A stretch of DNA of 12,687 nt from Suillus spraguei. Its lineage: Eukaryota; Basidiomycota; Agaricomycetes; Boletales; Suillaceae. Made by a program: the position numbers and the translations under genes. The DNA lies in contig JABCPU010001196.1 of assembly GCA_016800925.1 (NCBI GenBank), forward strand, positions 1 to 12,687, written 5' to 3'. Position 1 is the stretch's first letter. Every line of letters begins with the position of its first letter. Below the pieces are notes generated by a model, which was not told the DNA's origin, ran no database searches, and saw only the letters and a list, made by a program, of their open reading frames with translations. Of this stretch, positions 8,632 through 12,687 are shown piece after piece.

Positions 8632-8996
8632 ATGAGCCTCCAGACATGCCCAGCATGTGGCCGTAACAATTTCACTGTCACCGGCCTTAGCCAGCATCTT
8701 GCAAAGAGCCGCGATTCCCGGTGTCAAGCACTCTACAGGAATTCACGCTCGTGAAAAAACCCAAATCCAGTCAACAAAACCACCAAAAATATCGCACCTG
8801 AGTCAGGACATCCCAAGGTGCGCAACTTACTTCACTTTGAAGCTGAAGGTTCTGACCGCTCTCTTACTCTCAGGGAAACTACTCCGATGACACCCCCAAG
8901 GTGCACAACTCAACTTACGTTGGTTACTTTGAAACTGAAGGTTCAATTCTGCGTTCTCAGGGAGAGGATAGCGACTCTGATGATGATCATCATCCT
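8632..8996 (+). pseudogene. Broken zinc-finger N-terminus of a Plavaka/CACTA-like transposon ORF
   Basis: The ATG at 8632 opens 40 codons before a TGA at 8752. The frame holds C6-x2-C9-x12-H22-x8-C31 (TCPACGRNNF...GLSQHLAKSRDSRC), a C2HC finger like those at the start of large transposon proteins in Agaricomycetes. I recall the pattern from Plavaka-type elements, but cannot confirm the family. Downstream, other frames continue the expected acidic linker: NLLHFEAEGSDRSLTLRE (about 8821-8874), then YVGYFETEGS...QGEDSDSDDDHHP (about 8917-8996), ending at a GTGAGT donor. Frame changes between these blocks show decay. No transposase core follows, so only the 5' end of the ORF remains. The blocks FEAEGS and FETEGS come from a duplicated DNA unit. 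Confidence 0.5.
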
Positions 8997-9060
8997 GTGA
9001 GTTTTTGATTACTTACTTTGGTTACTTGGAAGCTGAAGGTTTGGTTCTGCGCATCAGGAA
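8812..9060. repeat. Three diverged tandem units of about 83-98 bp
   Basis: The segment CTTAC...GAAGCTGAAGGTT recurs three times, at about 8823-8850, 8913-8953 and 9011-9051, each followed by a CAGG-containing run. The first two units also share CCCAAGGTG (8812-8820 and 8895-8903). Units 1 and 2 fall in the zinc-finger relic's linker and unit 3 lies past its GTGAGT donor. Divergence is substantial, so the duplication is not recent. Confidence 0.6.
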
Positions 9061-9320
9061 AACATCGAGTTCCTTAAACGCTCCTTATTTGCCTTAATTT
9101 GCTCAATAAGGAACTTTTAAGGCTGTTTTTCATCCTTAAATTAAGGAGACTAAGGAGATCCATTTCCTCAAACTAAGGAAATAAGGAGGATAAGGAGCAG
9201 ATAAGGCGGTCAAGGCATGTTATTATTTCAATAGACACAGAATAATCCAAGTACGCTAAGGCAAAAATAAGGACGTCAACGAGTTCAAGGCGGTCAAGGC
9301 GTTCAAGGCGTGCTATGAAA
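9052..9320. repeat. Dense AAGG/CCTT motif cluster
   Basis: About 18 copies of AAGG or its complement CCTT, mostly as TAAGGAG, CCTTAA or CAAGGCG, are packed into roughly 260 bp. Included are a 15-bp palindrome TCCTTAAATTAAGGA (about 9134-9148) and a nested inverted set (GTTCCTTA/TAAGGAAC and GCCTTAA/TTAAGGC, about 9069-9124). The two strands are used unevenly: CCTT first, then AAGG. Such clusters are typical of sub-terminal transposase-binding zones of DNA transposons; no protein coding is visible. Which transposon it belongs to is not clear. Confidence 0.55.
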
Positions 9321-9397
9321 ATGACAAAAAAATATTAAAAACGGTGTAGGACAGCAATCGACGAGAGCAGAGATTGAAGTGAAACGATACGAGGCTT

Positions 9398-9547
9398 TCA
9401 GATACAGATACGTGTACATGGATTCACGGGGGTTTCTCCATCGAGAATAGTAGACTCGTCCTTGCGGCAAGCACGCTTCATGTACGCCTGAGATCGTTCC
9501 ACAATTTCTTTGATGCGGTCGAAGGGCAGCTCCTCGATTCGTTCCAT
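9398..9547 (-). CDS. 49-codon reading frame abutting the hAT element (fragment)
   Basis: Starting from the ATG at 9547-9545 the frame reads MERIEELPFDRIKEIVERSQ, then AYMKRACRKDESTILDGETP, and stops at TGA 9400-9398. It is highly charged and looks like amphipathic helix, more natural than random sequence. It ends exactly at the hAT boundary: the ATG overlaps the presumed 8-bp target site (9541-9548). I do not recognise the family. It could be an exon whose upstream part lies beyond the hAT, or a chance frame. A donor-like GTACAC lies near 9410. Confidence 0.35.
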   Translation of the reverse strand: MERIEELPFDRIKEIVERSQAYMKRACRKDESTILDGETPVNPCTRICI

Positions 9548-11121
9548 GTAGTGCTGCCGCGGTCCGGTTCCGTTCGGTTCAGAGGTGGTTGGACGAGAAC
9601 CAAAAACCGGACCAAGGTTTGGTTCTAGTTATTTCAATGAACCTTAGACCAAACCTTTGCGAACGGTTCACAGCGGTCAGGTTCGGTTTTTTTTCTCTGT
9701 CTGAACGCGAACCAAATGCAAAAAATTACAGCCAGGAAAAAAAAACATAGCAAGATATTTGTACTCGTAGTTACATGTCCAACGAAGCCGCATGTCCCTC
9801 AGCCTCTACTTCTGCAGAAAGGTGCCCATTCCTATATGCTCCCTTCAGTAGTTGTAGTGCCGTGAACGTGTCAGTCCCGAGTGCATTGCGTCGGATAGTC
9901 GAAGTGATTCCTCCGCTTGAGAACGCTTGTTCGGAAGGAACGGAGCTGCCTTGAATGGGTAGATAGTCTCGCGCAATGCGCGCGAGTGTAGGGTATTGCA
10001 GCGAGTGAAGCTATTAAGTAGATTTAGTAGCGAAAAAACAAATAAAAAAAAAGACTTACCCCCCACCAGGCCACAATGTCATCAGTCTCCTCTAGTGGCG
10101 AAGACAAGTACATGTTGAGCTCTTGACGAGGATTGTGAGTAAGGTGGTCTGATGTCTTGCGCGTCCTAATAGCCTCGCGCATCCAATCATCGCCATAGTG
10201 CTTGCATACACTGGCAGCTCTCATCGGCGGAGCGGATTGCTCGTTGGTAGTAGGCATTCGACTCGGTGGTGTATAATATTCATCGAACTACAAAAAAAAT
10301 AAGATTAGAGCGGGAAAACAACATAGACGAGTACTCACCACAGCCTCCAGATGAGCTCTGCCATCTGCAACATCTCCATAATCCCACTGGCCTTCAACGT
10401 ATGCGAGCTTATAGTTTGGATCCAGAACTTAAATTATATTAGATAAGAACGAGTTTGAAAAATTGATAGTACTCACCAAGACAAATAAAATAAACGTCTG
10501 ATTGACTTGTTTTCTTGAAGTATTTGTCGACATTCTTGAGTCCGGCCTTAATCGCATCAGCGATCGGAAGATATTGTGGGTCATCTGCCATGGATCTCCA
10601 TCGATCAGTGAGGCACTCTAGCGTAGGGATCGTTTTCCATGCGGTCGGATGTTTTGCTGACGAGAACGATTGCTGAGCCGTGGCTGGTTCCTTGAGGACT
10701 CGGTGAATAAGCCCGAGGTGTCTCCAATCACTTCGATCGAGCTTGAAGTTGTCGTAAGTCTTGTTGCGAAGAGTTGGCACTTCGTGGCTTTCGTCGGCAA
10801 GGTTGGTGAAACGGTTTACAGCCTATTTAATTAAAATCAGGCCACTTTTAAACATTGAAAGAAAGAAAAACTCACTTGACGCAAGATCAACATGTGGTCC
10901 AGGCATTTATATAGCGACGCCCAGCGAGTCCGGATCCATTGCAAGAGCTCAAGCTCAGGTACGTTTTCCTCTTTGCAAGCCTTGCGGAAAATGCTCGAGC
11001 TTGAGGGGACTTTCAGATCTGAGGATCTCGATCAGCAAAAGAATAGTCTAAAAAATATAGCACGTACCTGCTCAATGAGGGCAAGAGCTTTGCCAAGTGA
11101 ATCACCGGTATCGAATAAGGT

Positions 11122-11136
11122 GTCGTCGTCGTCGTC
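11122..11136 (-). repeat. (GAC)5 run encoding five Asp
   Basis: Five GTC units on the plus strand read as GAC x5 in the acidic linker of the hAT transposase relic. This acidic run is a usual feature of that linker, so it is not an independent element. Confidence 0.8.
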
Positions 11137-11816
11137 GTTACTGACATCCATGGAAGAAAGCTGTTTATTTAAGGTGTCAAGGTCAGCGTCGTTGCCATTA
11201 TCAAGCGCTTGTCACTGCGCGGGCCTTAACAGTCTCCGTAAGTTTCGTGCGGTGTGGCACGTCACTTTCAGCAAGGGCGGGGCGGACATAACGAAGCAAG
11301 TTGCAGAAGGCTGGTTTGTTGACGAGTTGCAACGCCTCGTCCTCGTCACAATCAACTCCATAATATACTCCAGAAGCCCTGCCTTGGTGAACATGGGCGC
11401 TTTCGGGGCAAGGCTGCCATCGAGGGTGGATTGCCTGAACTATCTATGAATCAGTACAACACACTACAATACGGCAAATGTAACTCACAGGGATTGAACC
11501 TCACCAGTTGGAACTGCTCGAGGGTGCATGGTGATGTTTGTGGCTTCGCAGTGTGACTTGTAAAGTTGAAAATGGGCTTTATTACTGATAGATATATAAT
11601 ATTAGTGATCATTCAATGGAAAGAAGACGTGAACATACCGACAAATGTGCGTGCATAGTGTAGAGATACCTCCACGAAACGTGTACTTGCTTTCAAGTTC
11701 ACCGCATCCTTGCAAGGTCTGCAGACCCAATGTTTGTCGTTGCGAGTGAAGATTGTTCGAATATCAGCGCTGCGCTCACTCTTTGATAAAGCGGCTCGGA
11801 TGGTGGTGTCTTGAAG

Positions 11817-11876
11817 ATCCTCAGGTTCGTCCTCAGGTTCATCCTCAGGTGCTGGTACGTCCTCAGGTGCTGGTAC
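11817..11876 (-). repeat. In-frame 12/18-bp tandem repeats in the transposase N-terminus
   Basis: Two 12-bp units (RTCCTCAGGTTC) are followed by two 18-bp units (RTCCTCAGGTGCTGGTAC). Read on the minus strand they encode repeated PED/PAPED modules (VPAPEDVPAPEDEPEDEPED). Unit lengths are multiples of three, so the frame is kept. Confidence 0.85.
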
Positions 11877-12288
11877 ACCTTCGTCCTCGGCCTCATCTGA
11901 TTGACCAGCACCGTGGTCAGTATCAAGATCCGTGTCGTTGTCAGATAATGGAGCGGAGAGCTGTAACACAACCTTCTTCCTAACTAGTTGCTCAGTTGCA
12001 CTGGATAATGCACACTTGCGGCTTGTTGAAGAACAAGCGTTGTCGGAATCATGAAGGCGCGCAGAAGGTTTAGAGGCACAAATGGAGCGTTGAGCGCCGG
12101 CAATAAGTGGCACTGGTTTGCATCCAGTCTGCAGTAGCACAGAGAAGGCGTCTGTGGGTGGCTGGGCAGAGGAGGATGGAGCGGAAATGGGGACGGCATC
12201 ATCAGGATCGTTGTAAAAAAACGATGTCTTTGGCGTCCTTTAGAGACCCGTCTGGGTTGAAAGCACACTGTGCTTCAGGTTCAGACAT

Positions 12289-12687
12289 TGTACCAGTAGT
12301 CAAAATATATCACTCACCTGATCCCTTTATATGCGAATACCCAATCTCCTACTAACTCATAGTATGCATTGAATAATCCTAAGAAATATAATATGTCAAT
12401 CAGTTTATTGCGCTTGATTTGACGGAAAAGTCATACCTTGAGCTTGATTGAACAGGTAGGCATTATCGGACAGCAGGGTGTGCGGGATGCGAACCTCCGG
12501 ACAGGATAAGTCGAAAAAAAGTCTTGAGAGTGCCAAAGGTCAAAGTGACCATGGCGAATCTTGAGAATCAAGAAGTCAAAATGATGAGAAGCGTGTGATT
12601 GAGCCTTGAAGGCATTGCAAAGAAGATTCGGTTCGGGGTTCGGAACGGTTCGGGAAGGTCCGAACCTATAGATGAACCACACAGGAG
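12289..12687. other. 5' flank of the hAT transposase gene and right sub-terminal region
   Basis: No gene. On the minus strand, CATATAAAGGG (12333-12323) sits about 40 bp upstream of the transposase ATG and is a plausible TATA box. A CAG|GTGAGT donor-like sequence (about 12312-12319, minus) lies between TATA and ATG, so a spliced 5' leader is possible. The last 60 bp carry GGTTCGG at 12630-12636, 12637-12643 and 12647-12653 and CCGAACC at 12660-12666, the sub-terminal repeats of the element. The 83-codon minus frame here is only these repeats in translation. Confidence 0.6.

Larger units (their letters stand above)
9771..12288 (-). pseudogene. hAT transposase, N-terminal half decayed and internally deleted
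   Basis: A functional protein would bind element ends via a BED zinc finger, cut with an RNase H-like core and dimerise through its C-terminus. Exons: about 12288-11643, 11584-11489, 11434-11068, about 11026-10876, 10822-10477, 10427-10339, 10287-10060, 10010-9771; where clean, introns are 45-54 nt. The N-terminus starts MSEPEAQCAFNPDGSLKDAK. The BED finger is seen as WVCRPCKDA, then HFQLYKSHC. The last four exons join in frame through LKEPATAQQSFSS, LDPNYKLAY, the dimerisation block MYLSSPLEETDDIVAWWG and ARIARDYLPIQGSSVPSEQA, to TAA at 9771. Damage: an extra T in a 7-T run (12215-12221), a missing base near 11701-11704 inside the finger, a frameshift near 11349, an extra T at 10988-10991, and a deletion junction near 11203-11220. 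There KLTETVKARA runs straight into the acidic linker NGNDADLDTL, so the part holding the first catalytic aspartates is gone. It cannot encode an active transposase. Confidence 0.88.
9549..12687 (-). mobile_element. hAT-superfamily DNA transposon, left end in window, right end cut off
   Basis: The left terminus is read as TAGTGCTGCCGCGGTCCGG starting at 9549, resembling hAT ends. The preceding 8 bp (9541-9548, GTTCCATG) are the candidate target duplication. Sub-terminal GGTTCGG/CCGAACC-type motifs are dense at 9560-9715 and again at 12630-12687. This pairing of ends, with a hAT transposase gene between them on the minus strand, defines the element. The right terminus and the second duplicate are not in the window, so the boundary is inferred. 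The coding part is degenerate (next entry). Confidence 0.75.

Noticed and set aside
9052..9080. A third MITE end (CATCAGGAAAACATCGAGTT, then CCTTAA)
   Set aside because: It matches the first ten TIR bases only, then diverges. The CAGGAA is also explained by the tandem unit repeated at 8913 and 9011. No partner end was found.
10892..11449. 185-codon plus-strand frame
   Set aside because: It lies antisense to hAT exons that show clear transposase homology; it is a shadow frame.
1..12687. tRNA, rRNA, CRISPR array or secondary-metabolite cluster
   Set aside because: No T-loop-like GTTCRANNC in a cloverleaf context, no regularly spaced direct repeats with unique spacers, and no biosynthetic domains were seen on either strand.

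Overview
This window looks like nuclear DNA of a filamentous basidiomycete, most likely an Agaricomycete. Genes are broken by introns of about 48-62 nt with GTRNGT donors and CTRAY-type branch sites. The one clearly intact gene is a polyporopepsin-type secreted aspartic protease. The rest of the recognisable content is the mobile or lineage-specific material common in these genomes: a hAT transposon, a DUF6532-type gene, a MITE pair and a zinc-finger transposon ORF relic. No bacterial operon structure, tRNA, rRNA or CRISPR array was seen.

Layout. 1-711: nothing recognisable. 712-1863 (minus): multi-exon gene for an unnamed protein with an acidic Ser-rich N-terminus, a helix-turn-helix-like exon, a 9-codon Lys-rich microexon and a SAM-like C-terminal exon; one exon junction does not close in frame. 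1864-4084: long unassigned stretch holding a strong 22-bp-stem hairpin (2241-2296). 4085-5576 (plus): TATA box and five-exon aspartic protease of 402 aa. 5577-6988: unassigned. 6989-8312 (minus): DUF6532-like gene that seems to lack the first half of its domain. Its first two introns each contain one copy of the same 273-bp MITE. 8632-8996 (plus): broken zinc-finger ORF relic. 9052-9320: dense cluster of AAGG/CCTT motifs. 9398-9547 (minus): a 49-codon reading frame that ends exactly where a hAT element begins. 9549 to beyond the right edge: hAT element whose transposase gene (minus, 9771-12288) has an intact four-exon C-terminal half but single-base frameshifts and a large internal deletion in its N-terminal half.

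The most interesting structure is the MITE pair. Removing each copy with one target-site duplicate (TA for one, CA for the other) restores two ordinary introns of 51 and 48 nt. The reading phases across three exons then match, and a CAG|GTGAGT donor is restored in the second. The same element family therefore landed twice in consecutive introns of one gene, 13 and 3 nt from the 5' splice sites, turning both into introns of about 325 nt. The right half of the window (7.6-12.7 kb) is a nest of mobile DNA. The left half is gene-sparse apart from the protease and the HTH-like gene. The genes do not form a common pathway: the protease is a secreted digestive-type enzyme, and the other loci are nuclear, unknown or transposon-derived.
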